Source: Dugong dugon (Eukaryota > Chordata > Mammalia > Sirenia > Dugongidae). Taken from it: a stretch of 64,000 nucleotides of DNA. Shown piece after piece: positions 11,693 to 21,564 of this stretch (position 1 is the stretch's first letter; the number at the start of each line of letters is the position of its first letter). Location of the stretch: positions 95,539,601-95,603,600 of the forward strand of contig CM057472.1 of assembly GCA_030035585.1 (NCBI GenBank), written 5' to 3'. The notes below the pieces were generated by a model. That model had not been told where the DNA came from, made no database searches, and saw nothing but the letters and a program-made list of their open reading frames with translations. A program made the translations under genes and the position numbers.

Positions 11693-11708
11693 CCGGCACT
11701 GCTTTCTT
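11693..11708. repeat. L1-a target-site duplication, left
   Basis: The 16-base CCGGCACTGCTTTCTT is repeated perfectly at 20,394-20,409 and brackets L1-a. The T-rich end is next to the L1 poly(A), consistent with target-primed insertion. Confidence 0.9.
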
Positions 11709-12294
11709 TTTTTATTTTTTTTTATATTTAATTGTACTTCAGATGAAGGCTTACAGAACAAATAGTTTCTCATGAAACAGTAGTACACATCTTGTTTTAT
11801 GACATTGGTTAACAACCCCACAACTTATTAACCCTCTAAATTCTCAACCTTTTATTTTTTTTTTTTGGTGAAAATACACACACCCAAAGATACACCGTTT
11901 CAAAAATTTCTACATACACAGTTCAGTGACATTCACTATGCTCTTCCAGTTGTGCTGTTATTCTCACTTAAGATGAAGGCTTACAGAACAAAATAGTTTC
12001 TCATTTAACAGTTACTACAGATGTTGCCCTATGACAATGGTTAACAATCTCACAACACATCAACAATAGCCTTACTCAACCTTGGGGTCCCTATCACCAG
12101 CTTCCTTGTCCCCTTCTGCCTTCTGGCCCTTGTCACTGGACTCCTGTATCTCATTAGTCTCACTTGGTTTTATGGGGCTGTCCACTCAGAGGCTGAACAG
12201 TGAACCTCGGAGGTAACTTCACCACTGAGCTAGAAGGGTGTCTGGGGGCCATACTCTCGAGGTTTCTCCAGTCTCCTTTAGGCCAGTAAATCTG

Positions 12295-12328
<34 letters not shown>

Positions 12329-12910
12329 TGAGTTAGAATTATGCTCTACATCCTTCTCCAGCTCTGTCCAGAACCCTCTGTTGTGATCCTGGTCAGAGCA
12401 GTCAGGGGTGGTAGCCGGGCACCATCTAGCTATACTGGACTCAGTCCAGTGGAGGCCTTGGTAGCTGTGGACAATCAGTCCTTTGGACTAGTGTTTTCCT
12501 TGTATCCTGTTGTCTTCATTCTCCCTTGCTTCCGAAGGGATGAGACCAGTGGAGTATCTTATATGGCCGCTCACAGGCTTTTAAGACCCCAGACACTACT
12601 CACCAAGGTAGAATGTAGAGCACTGACTTTATAAGCTGTGTCAAGACAATTGAGCTAGATGTTCCCCGAGACCATGGTCCCCAAAGCCCTCCACCCAGCA
12701 ACTCAGTCCCTCAGGTAGTTTGGATGTGTCCATGGGGCTTCCATGACCTTTCCTCGTACAGGTTGTGCTAGTTTCGCCTGTATTGTGTACTGTCTCACCC
12801 TTCACCCAAGATACCGCTTATCTATTGCCTATTTAGTATCCTCCCCCCCCCCCATCCCTGGTAACCAACAAAGATTTTTACATTTTGTGTGTGAACTTTT
12901 TCATGGGTTT
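11709..12910 (-). other. L1-a 3' UTR with duplicated tail
   Basis: Non-coding 3' region from the ORF2 stop to the poly(A). The terminal segment carrying GATGAAGGCTTACAGAACAA occurs twice, at about 11,735-11,822 and 11,968-12,062, separated by a T-rich tract (A-rich in sense). A 30-base T run at 12,298-12,327 is an expansion: L1-b has six T's at the same place (34,535-34,540). Confidence 0.85.
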
Positions 12911-15900
12911 TTACAATAGAGGTCTCATACAATATTTGTCCTTTCGTGATTGACTTATTTCACTCAGCATAATGTCTTCCAGTTTCATCCATGTTATGAG
13001 ATGTTTCACAGATTCATTGTTGTTCTTTCTCGTTGCATAGTACTCCATTGTGTGTATGTGCCATAGTTTGTTTATCCAGTCATCTGTTGATGGGCACCTA
13101 CGTTGTTTCCATCATTTTGCTATTGTGAACAATGCTGCCATGAACATAGGTGTGCATATGTCTATTCGAGTGACGACTCTTATTTCTCTAGGATATATTC
13201 CTAGGAGTGGGATTGCTGGATCTAATGGTATGTCTATTTCTAGCTTTCTGAGGAAGCTCCATATCATTTTCCAAAATTGTTGTATCATTTTGCATTCCCA
13301 CCAGCAGTGCGTAAGTGTTCCCATCTCCCAGCAGCCCCCCAACATTTGTTATTTCCAGTGTTTTTGATTCGTGCCAGCAATGCCGGGGTAAGATGGTATC
13401 TCATTGTGGTTTTAATTTGCATTTCTCTAATGGCTAGAGATCACGAGCATTTCCTTATGTATCTGTTGGCCATTTGGATATCTTCTTTGGTGAAGTGTCT
13501 GTTCATTTCCTTTGCCCATTTTTTAATAGGATTATTTGTCTTTTTGTTGCAGAGGTGTTGGATTTTCTTGTAGATTATGGAGATTAGAACTTTGTCTGAC
13601 TTGTACTGTCCAAAAATTTTTTCCCAGTCTGTAGGTTCTCTTTTTTACTCTTTTGGTGAAGTCTTTTGAAGAGCATAGGTGTATGATTTTTAGAAGACCC
13701 CAGTTATCTAGCTTATCTGTTGGGTTTTGTGCATTGATGGTTATGGTTTGTATCCTGTAAATGCCATGTATTAAGGCCTGAAGTGTTGGTCCTATTTTTT
13801 CTTCTATGAACTTTATAGTTTTAGGCTTTTATTCAGGTCTTTGATCCATTTGGAAGTAGTTTTTGTATACGGTGTGAGGTATGGGTCCTGTTTCATTGTT
13901 TTGCAAATGGATATCCAGTTTTGGCAGCACCATTTGTTAAAAAGACTGTCTTTTCCCCATTTGATGGACTTTGGGTCGTTGTCAGAGATCAGGTGACTGT
14001 AGGTGGATGGATTTACATCTGGGTTCTCAATTCTGTTCCATTGGTCAATGTATCTGTCGTTGTACCAGTACCAGGCTGTTTTGACTACTGTATAGTAGTA
14101 GCTGTATAGTAGGTTCTGAAGTCAGGTAGTGTGAGTCCTCCTACTTTATTCTTCTTCTTCAGTAGTGATTTACTTACTCGGGGATTCTTCCCTTTCCATA
14201 TAAAGTAAATGATTACTTTTTCCATCTCTTTGAAGAATGTTGCTGGTATTTGGATCGGGATTGCATTGTATTTGTAAATTGCTTTGGGTAGAATTGCCAT
14301 TTTCACAATGTTGAGTCTGCCTATCCATGAGCATGGTATGTTCTTCCATTTATGTAGATCCCTTTGGGTTTCCTGCAGTAGTGTTTTATAGTTTTCTTTG
14401 TATAGGTCTTTTACATCCCTGGTCAGATTTATTCCTAAGGATTTTATCTTTTTAGGAGCTATTGAAAATGGTATTGATTTCCTGATTTCCTTTTCATAGT
14501 TGTCCTTACTGGTGTATAGGAATCCAACTGATTTTTGAACGTTTATCTTGTATCCTGCCACTCTGCTGAATCTTTCTATTAGTTCCAGTAGATTTCTTGT
14601 GGAGTCTTTAGGATTTTCTATGTATAGTATCATATCATCTGCAAACAGGGAAAGTTTCACTTCTTCATTACCAATTTGGATGCCCTTTATTTCTTTTTCC
14701 TGCCTTATTGCTCTAGTTAGAACTTCCAGCACAATGTTAAATAGGAGTGGTGATAAAGGGCATCCTTGTCTTGTTCCTGTTTTAAGGGGAATGTTTTCAG
14801 CCTCTCTCCATTAGGAATGATGTTGGCCGTTGGTTTTGCATAGATGCCCTTTAGTATGTTGAGAAATTTCCCTTCTATACCTATTTTATTGAGAGCTTTT
14901 ATCAGGAATGGGTGTTGGACTTTGTCAAATGACTTTTCTGCGTCAAATGAGATGATCATGTGATTCTTTTCTTTCCTTTTATTTATGTGGTGGATTACTT
15001 TGATTAATTTTCTAATGTTGAACCATCCTTGCATACCTGGTATGAATCCTACTTGGTTGTGGTGTATTATTTTTTTGAAATGATGCTGAATTCTATTGGC
15101 TAGAATTTTGTTCAGAATTTTTGCATCTATATTCATGAAAGATACTGGTCTGTAATCTTCTTTTTTGGTGACGTCTTTGCCTGGTTTTGGTATCAGCATT
15201 ATGCTGGCTTCATAGAATTAATTTGGAAGTGTTGCTTCCTCTTCTATGCTCTGAAATAGCTTGAGTAGAACTGGTACAAGCTCTTCTGTAAATGTTTTGT
15301 AGAATTCTCCAGTGAAGCCATCTGGGCCAGGGCTTTTTTTGCTTGGGCAGTTTTTTATTACCTTTTCAATCTCTTCTCTTGTTATGGGTCTGTTCAGATT
15401 TTCAACATCACTTTGTTGTAGTTTGGGTAGGCCGTGTGTTTTTAGAGATTTATCCATTTCCTCTAGGTTGTCAGATTTGTTGGAGTATAGTTTTTCATAA
15501 TATTCTGTTATAATCTATTTTATTTCAGTTGGGTCTGTTGTAATGTCCCCCATTTCATTTCTTATTTGGGTTATTTGTGCCCTCTGCTGTTTTTCTTTTG
15601 TCAGTCTGGCCAGTGGTTTGCCGATTTTGTTGATTCTTTCAAAGAACCAACTTTTGGTTTTGTTGACTCTTTCTATTGTTTTTCTGTTCTCTATTTCATT
15701 TATTTCTGCTCTGATCTTTACTATTTCCTTTCTTCTGGTGGTTGTGGACTTTTTTGCTGTTCTCTTTCTATTTGTTTGAGTTCTGTAGTTAATGTTTTGA
15801 TTTTGTCCCTTTCTGCTTTTTTGATATGTGCATCTATCGCTATAAATTGTCCTCTGAGGACTGCCTTTGGTGTGTCCCAAAGGTTTTGGTATGATGTGTT

Positions 15901-16740
15901 TTCATTCTCATTTGATTCTTGGAATTTTTTGTTTCCATCTCTAATTTCTTCTATTACCCACTCTTGTGTAAGCAGATTATTATTCTGTTTCCATGTATTT
16001 GATTTTTTTTTCCTTGCTCTTTCTAGTGTTAATTTCTACCTTGATGGCATTGTGGTCAGAGAAGATACTGTGAATTATCTCAGCATTTTGGATCTTGTTG
16101 AGGATTGCTCTGTGGCCTAAGATGTGGTGTATTCTAGAGAACGTTCTGTGTGCATTGGAAAAGAATGTGTACTTTGCAGTGGTTGGATGGAGTGTTCTAT
16201 ATATGTTTATGAGGTCAATTTGGCTGATTGTGCCATTTAGGTCTTCTGTATCTTTGCTGAGTTTCTTCTTAGTTGTTCTGTCCTTTACTGAGAGTGGTGT
16301 GTTGAAGTCTCCTACTATTATTGTGGAACTGTCATTTTCTCTTTTTAGTGTTGTTAGAGTTTGTTTTATGTATCTTGGAGCCCTGTCATTGGGTGCGTAG
16401 ATGTTTATGATGGTTATGTCTTCATTATGGATAGTCCCCTTAATCATTATCTAGTGTCCTTCTTTGTCTTTTATGGTAGATTTTGTTTTAAAGTCTATTT
16501 TATCTGAGATTAGAATTGCCACTCCTGCTCTTTTTTGGTAGTTGTTAGCTTGATATATTTTTTCCAACCTTTGACTTTTAATAAATTCACATCTTTGTTT
16601 CTAAGGTGTGTCTCTTGTAGACAGCATATTGATGGATCTTGTTTTCTTATCCATTCTGTGACTCTCCATCTCTTTATGGGTGCATTGAGTCCATTTACAT
16701 TCAGTGTAATTATTGATAGATGTGAGTTTGTTGCTGTCAT
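12911..16740 (-). pseudogene. L1-a ORF2 (endonuclease/RT), broken
   Basis: Remnant of the ~1,275-codon L1 ORF2, which makes the nicking endonuclease and reverse transcriptase. The start is ATG at 16,738-16,740 (MTATNSHLSIITLNVNGLNA), with an endonuclease QETHL motif nearby. GDFNTPLS lies in the frame 16,447-15,980. The RT catalytic FADD is at 14,634-14,645. The C-terminal [12 protein letters not shown] and YPREIRVV segments are in the frame ending at 13,112, and the stop is at 12,911. The frame is split into at least seven open pieces by stops and frameshifts. The endonuclease histidine-partner aspartate (RIDHILG in L1-b) is His here (codon at 16,127-16,129). Confidence 0.92.
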
Positions 16741-16742
16741 TT

Positions 16743-17000
16743 TTAGTGCTTCTTTATTGTGGTGCTGAAGTTTTCTTTGTTCTTCTTACTCTCTTGTGTT
16801 GAGTTACTTTTGTTTGTGGATTTTTTGTTCATTTCTTTTGTTTTTGTAGGTTTTGTTTTTGCTGAGACTTTATTTTTTTCGTCTTTATTTTTATGAGCGG
16901 GTTTGTTAACTTTCTTTGTGGTTACCATGAATTTTACCCTTATCTTTCTAAGTTTGAAGCAGTATACCCTTATTTGGTATCGCCTTGCCTTCCTGTTCAT
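16743..17000 (-). CDS. Lysine-rich inter-ORF frame of L1-a
   Basis: An intact 85-codon frame between ORF1 and ORF2. It starts MNRKARRYQIRVYCFKLRKI, continues with a strongly basic, Lys/Thr/Asn/Ser-rich tail (KKVNKPAHKNKDEKNK), and its TAA lies two bases before the ORF2 ATG. A homologous 73-codon frame sits at the same place in the older L1-c (45,540-45,761; MERKSRQYKEIKDCFKLRNI), and a frameshifted copy in L1-b (about 38,945-39,202). No known domain is recognised. It may be a real small protein, or a spacer that aids reinitiation at ORF2. A-rich DNA gives Lys codons by chance, so function is unproven. Confidence 0.5.
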   Translation of the reverse strand: MNRKARRYQIRVYCFKLRKIRVKFMVTTKKVNKPAHKNKDEKNKVSAKTKPTKTKEMNKKSTNKSNSTQESKKNKENFSTTIKKH

Positions 17001-17164
17001 TAGAAGGTTCTATACCTATGCTGCTGATTCCCTCTTTCATTGTTTTGATGTTGTTGTCATCCTCTGACTGATTGCTCTGATTCCCTATTGTATTTCTTTT
17101 GGTTTTGGATAGTCCTTGAGAGTTCATTTCCTAGGTTGGTATATGGCTCGTACGATCCTGCGTC

Positions 17165-18217
17165 CTAGGTCCTGCCTGAGGGCTGAAGCTGTTTGTCCTT
17201 AGATCGAAGAACTCCATTTAATAATTCTTGTAAGTTTGGTTTGACTTTTACATATTCCCTTAGTTTCTGTTTATCTGGAAATTTCCTTATTTAACCAACA
17301 AATTTGAACGAGAGTTTTGCGGATTTATTATTCTAGGCTGACAATTTTTTTCTTTGAAGATTTTATATATGTCCTCCCACTGTCTTCTTGCTTGCATGGT
17401 TTCTGCCGAATAATCTGAACTTAGTCTTATTGTTTCGCTTCTGTATGTGACTTCTTCTTTTTCACAAGCTGCTCTCAGGAGTCTTTGTTTATCTTTGGTT
17501 TTATCGAGTGTGAATATGATATGCCTTGGTGATTTTCTTTTGTGGTCTCTTGTATATGGGGTTCGATGAGCTTCTTGGATGGCCAGCTTTTCATCTTTCA
17601 TGATATTGGGGAAGTTTTCTGTCAGCAGTTCCTCAATGATTCTCTGTGTTTTCTGTTTTCTCCCCCTGTTCTGGAATGCCAATCACTCGTAAATTTTTGC
17701 TTTTAATTGTGTCCCACATAACTCTCAGGGTCTCTTCATTTTTTTTTTTTTGTTCTTTTTTCTGAGTTTTCCTGAAACAGAGTTGTATCCAAGTGTTTGT
17801 CTTCAGTTCCACTGATCCTGTCTTCCACGGTTTCAAATCTGCTTCTCAGCACTTCTATGACATCATCCATTTCTAAAATCTTGTTGTTTATCTTTTGGAT
17901 TTCTAATTGTTGTTTTTGTATAATTTCTAGTTGTAAATTTATTTTGGCATTTTGTTCCTGCATCATCTTCCTGAATTCTTCCAATTTTTTGTCTGTATTT
18001 TCCATGAATTTGTCTGTTTTTTTTTCTCATGGTTGTCAGCTTTTTTCCTCAGTTCTTGGAAAATTCCGAATATTAGAGATTTAAATTCCCTATCAGGTAC
18101 TTCTAGTGCATTTTCTTCCACAGGAGAGTCATCTGGAGTTTTAATTTGGATGTCTACTGGAACCATCCTGTCCTGTTTTTGTAAATATTTTAATATTGTT
18201 TGCTGTTTTGGGGGCAT
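17165..18217 (-). pseudogene. L1-a ORF1 (RNA-binding protein), broken
   Basis: Remnant of L1 ORF1, a trimeric coiled-coil RNA-binding chaperone, about 350 codons. The likely start is MPPKQQTILKYLQKQDRMVP at 18,217. The heptad-like coiled coil (KLEEFRKMMQEQNAKINLQL) follows, then the RRM strand LRVIGIPEQGEK and the C-terminal domain (ENFPNIMKDEKLAIQEAHRT; SAETMQARRQWEDIYKIF). The stop is at about 17,165-17,167 after QLQPSGRT. At least three frame changes split it (pieces at 17,963-18,217, 17,736-18,005, 17,633-17,836 and 17,287-17,682). Confidence 0.88.
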
Positions 18218-20393
18218 TCAGCAGATATTTCCCTGGATCATTGATTGTAGATTTGTTTGTTTCATCCTTATTTTTAAAAAAGAAAAAGTTTGAGTATGTC
18301 TGAGCAGGCGGAGTGTGTGTTCTTTGTTGTTTGCTTGTCTGTGCGCTCAATATTTTTCTCCTCATTCTCCAACTGGTAGGTTCAGTCACTGAGATGTGGT
18401 ACAGCAGGACAGGTCTAGCTGAAGAGGAGCCACTGGGATGGGTTGTTTGTGGCACTCACTACAGCCACCAGGGTGGGTCCGTAATCAGGGCTGGACAGGT
18501 TCCAGTAGGCCATGCCTGTGCTGCTTGGTGGTGTGATGTCAAGTGCATGGTGCAGGTAGGCAGGTTGCATCAGGGAGATGGTTATGTGTGTAGCTAAGAT
18601 GGATATGGGAGAGAGGAGAGAGGAACAGGAGCCAAAAAACACGCAAACAAACAAAAAAGAATGCTAGGGAAGCTTGCCATTGGAATGGAGAGATGAGAGA
18701 CTATGAAGTGGAGAAAAACAGAAGGGGAAGAAGAAGAAAAAAAAAAGAATGAACACATAAAAATCAGAAAGGTTAAAGGACCTCAAAGTTCCCAGGGATC
18801 CCACAGATGCAGCTATGAGGTCTGAGGAAGTTGCTCTCAGGTGTCTTAGCACAGCCTGGCCAGAAGGCGCAGAGTCATACAAACCCTGGTATTCAGGGAT
18901 CAGAAAGAGAAGGAAGATATAGAGAGATGAGAAACTGAGCAATGAAGAAAGACAAAAGGGAAAAAGAGGGAAAAGAAAACAAAAGAAATCAAAAAAAAAA
19001 AAAAAAGAAACCAACGTAACAAGAAATGCGCTCAGGGATCCCTCTGCACGTCTGTGGAAGCCGAAGGGGAGTCTCCCTGGTACACAGCTCCAGCCTGGCC
19101 AGAAATGGCTCCCAACTCAGGAAAAGGAATAGAAAACAAACAAACAATTCAAAATGAAGAAAAACCCCAGGATCCCACCAGCGCGGTAGCCCAGACCGGG
19201 AAGCAGCTCCACACTTGAATGGAGCTCCGCAGCCCCTCAGGAAAAAGCAAAGATGGTGCACGGAGCCAGGCACTCGAGCGAAATGAGGGGGATACGGTGA
19301 GAGGCAAGCAAGAAATCCAAAGAAGCAGAAAAGAAAAAAAAAAAAAGCAACACCAGCAGCCAACAAATGGCACTCAGAGAGCCAGCCAGTGTAGGCTGGT
19401 GTTTCTGGACAAGAGACTGTGTCCCTGGGAAGCAGAGGAGGCCAAGTGTGGGTAAAGATGTGGGGAGTAGGAAAGCATATATCACAAATTGCCGGTGCTC
19501 TGGAGCCCCTCAGGAAGAAGCAAAGATGGCACATGGAGCCAGGCACTTGAGTGAAAGGAGGGGGAGGTGGCGAGAGGCAAGTGAGATATCAAAAGAAACA
19601 GAAAAAAAAAGCAACACTAGCAGCCAACAAATGGCACCCAGAGAGCCGCCCTCTTGGGTGTGTGGAATCCAAGCAGCCGGCGACTCCCGGTCAAGAGATT
19701 GTGGCCGTGGGAAGCAGAGGAACAAAAGAACAAAAGCCCCAGGACCCCACCAGTGTTGCAGCCCAGACCGGGAAGCAGCTGCACACTTGAAGGGAGCCCC
19801 ACAGCCCCTCAGGAAGAAGCAAAGATGGTTCTTGGAGCCAGGCACCCGAGCAAAAGGAGGGGGAGGCAGCGAGAGGTAAGTGAGAAATCAAAAGAAGCAG
19901 GAAAAAAAAAGCAACACTAGCAGCCAACAAATGGCATCCAGAGAGCCGCCCGCTTGGGTGTGTGGAATCCAAGCAGCCGGCGCTTCCTGGTCGAGAGACT
20001 GTGGCCACGGGAAGCAGAGGAGCCTGAGCCGGGATGAAGAGGGGTGGGGGGTGGGAAAGCGCACACCGCAGATTACCAGCTGTTTTGTCTCCCACTGGAC
20101 TCTCCATGAGGCTGCTTTCTTGTACCCCCGTTTGCTGGTCTCTGATAAGAGTCCAAGATGGTGGATCTGTGCTGCATTAGCTGGTAGGGGACCTCTGCAT
20201 GAATCTCTCCTCGCTCTCCATTCTGTTTCAGTATTCTCACTCCATTTGGTGCTCGGCTGAGTTCTTTATCTCTTCATTTGACGTTCTAGGGTTTCAGGTA
20301 TGTTGCATTCTCTGTTTGGCTTAGTTTTTTGGATCTTTGCTTTGGAGGGATGGCGTGGTGCTTCTGCCTAGACCACCATCTTGCCAGAACCTG
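18218..20393 (-). promoter_or_regulatory. L1-a 5' UTR with internal promoter region
   Basis: About 2.2 kb of GC-richer DNA upstream of ORF1, expected to hold the internal L1 promoter. At the extreme 5' end the sense strand reads GGCAAGATGGTGG, a YY1-type motif (CCATCTTG on + at 20,376-20,383), like the site that positions transcription start in other mammalian L1s. Three repeated units fill its middle. Long open frames exist on both strands because few stops occur, not because of recognisable proteins. Confidence 0.7.
19231..20075 (-). repeat. Three tandem 5' UTR units of L1-a
   Basis: Units anchored on AGCCCCTCAGG start at 19,231, 19,504 and 19,803 (spacing 273 and 299 bases). Each contains CAAAGATGG, GAGCCAGGCA, GAAAGGAGGGGGA-like sequence, GCAGCCAACAAATGGCA and GGGAAGCAGAGGA in the same order. 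Units 1 and 3 are preceded by CCCAGACCGGGAAGCAGCT, while unit 2 is preceded by a GGAAAGCATATATCACAAAT segment. The arrangement resembles promoter monomers of rodent L1s. L1-b has two such units. Confidence 0.85.
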
Positions 20394-20678
20394 CCGGCAC
20401 TGCTTTCTTGATGGTATGAGGTCCCCAACTGTCTGCTTGCTTCCCTTTCCTTTTATCTCTTGAGAGATAAAAAGGGGTGCAAGCCACACCCCAGGGAAAC
20501 TCCCTTTACATTGGATCAGGGATGTGACCTGGGTAAGGGTGGTGTTACAATCCCACCCTAATCTTCTTTAACATAAAATTACAATCACAAAATGGAGGCC
20601 AACCACACTATTCTGGGAATCATGGCCCAGCCAAATTGATACACACATTTTTTGGGGGACATAATTCAATCCATGACA

Positions 20679-20864
20679 AGCCTCATGTCCTTTCCAAATC
20701 TAACACTTGGGCTTTTAATTTTTTTTCCCTTTATATTAACATTAATCCCTGACTGTAATGTCTGGCATCTCTTGTACTGATACTTGAAACGTTATGTAAA
20801 TGCTTCATATGTTTGCCTCAGCTCAATTCCTATTAATTGATGCTACCTATTCCTTTCTCAGTAA
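20679..20864. other. Unassigned unique DNA
   Basis: Short stretch between the LTR and a SINE, with no recognised content beyond the LTR target duplication AGCCT at 20,679-20,683. Confidence 0.5.
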
Positions 20865-21053
20865 GGAGCCCTGGTGGTACAGTGGTTAAACTGCTTGGCT
20901 GCTAAACATAAGGTCAGTGCTTCAAACCCACCAGCTGTTCCATGGGAGAAAGATGTAGCAGTCTGCTTCCATAAAGATTTACAGCCTTAAAACTCTATAG
21001 GGTCACTATTAGTTGGAATTGACTTGTCGTCAGTGAGTTTAGTTTTTGGTTTT
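20865..21053 (+). mobile_element. AfroSINE, long form
   Basis: Plus-strand copy starting GGAGCCCTGGTGGTACAGTG (A-box-like), with GTGCTTCAAACCC in the B-box position, a central AGAAAGATGTAGCAGTCTGC block and the RTE-like tail, ending GTTTAGTTTTTGGTTTT. Confidence 0.88.
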
Positions 21054-21129
21054 CATTCCTTTGTCAATGATTTAGTTGTGTAAATCCAAACACACAAATA
21101 TGTATATAATTACACCTTCTAGAAGTTAA

Positions 21130-21440
21130 TTATTGAGATATTATAGGAACACAAAAGATCAGGGAAGTTTTATTTGAAGAAGTAACAATTAAGTTGAAAC
21201 CTGATGAGGAGTTGTGGAAAGAACATTCTAGGTAGCCTGAATAACAGGAAATAAAAGAATCCCACAGTGGCTGGAGATCAGATAGAGGAAAGTTTTGGGA
21301 AACACTTCCGGAGGAGAATACAGAATTTACAGTTTGCAAATCTTTGTAGGACATGCTATATAGCATCTGGATTTTACTCCAGGTATGATGGGAAAACAGT
21401 ACAGGATTTTATGGAGAAGTGTAGAATTTTGTATGTTCAA
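21130..21440 (-). mobile_element. L2 LINE fragment
   Basis: Matches the reverse-complement L2 pattern with ATTAAGTTGAAACCTGATGA, GAACATTCTAGGTAGCCTGA, GGATTTTACTCCAGGTATGATG and CAGGATTTTATGGAGAAGTG. The 84-codon open frame overlapping it is a chance frame in this repeat. Confidence 0.65.
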
Positions 21441-21564
21441 AAGATGCCTCACTTTCTTCTCCACTACCAACTTCTGTCTTCTGGACTCAAGTTGCCCGTT
21501 AATCTCTTCTTTCCACATTGATTGCAGGTTAACCAATTTCAAACAGTTTCACCTTTACTCATAG

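Larger units (their letters stand above)
11709..20393 (-). mobile_element. L1-a: full-length but inactive L1
   Basis: About 8.7 kb, on the minus strand, inside an LTR. In sense order: 5' UTR with three repeated units (20,393-18,218), ORF1 remnant (18,217-17,165), an 85-codon inter-ORF frame (17,000-16,743), ORF2 remnant (16,740-12,911) and a 1.2-kb 3' UTR ending in poly(A), seen as T-rich sequence at 11,709-11,730. Perfect 16-bp target duplications flank it. ORF1 and ORF2 are each broken by several stops and frameshifts, and a catalytic endonuclease residue is changed, so it cannot move by itself. It is much longer than the ~6-kb L1s of human, because of its long UTRs and ORF spacer. Confidence 0.92.
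11477..20678 (-). mobile_element. MaLR-type LTR split by L1-a
   Basis: A solo LTR in minus orientation, in two parts: 11,477-11,708 and 20,394-20,678. It is bounded by perfect 5-bp duplications AGCCT at 11,472-11,476 and 20,679-20,683. Joined across the L1 it has normal LTR length (about 500 bp). A polyadenylation region is visible as GAAGTTTATTTCCTC on the + strand near 11,539. No viral coding sequence is attached. The preserved duplication shows that the LTR existed before L1-a arrived. Confidence 0.8.

Noticed and set aside
15566-16120. 184-codon plus-strand frame rich in Phe, Ser and Leu
   Set aside because: It is the antisense shadow of L1-a ORF2. The same antisense frame appears over L1-b ORF2 (37,774-38,103).
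18989-19546. 185-codon minus-strand frame with hydrophobic stretches, suggesting a membrane protein
   Set aside because: It lies in the L1-a 5' UTR, crosses repeated units, and its Phe/Leu runs come from pyrimidine-rich L1 DNA. L1-b has a different frame at the matching place.
19231-20075. Regularly spaced repeats that could be mistaken for a CRISPR-like array
   Set aside because: The units are ~270-300 bases, imperfect, and part of an L1 5' UTR in a mammalian genome. There are no short identical repeats with unique spacers.
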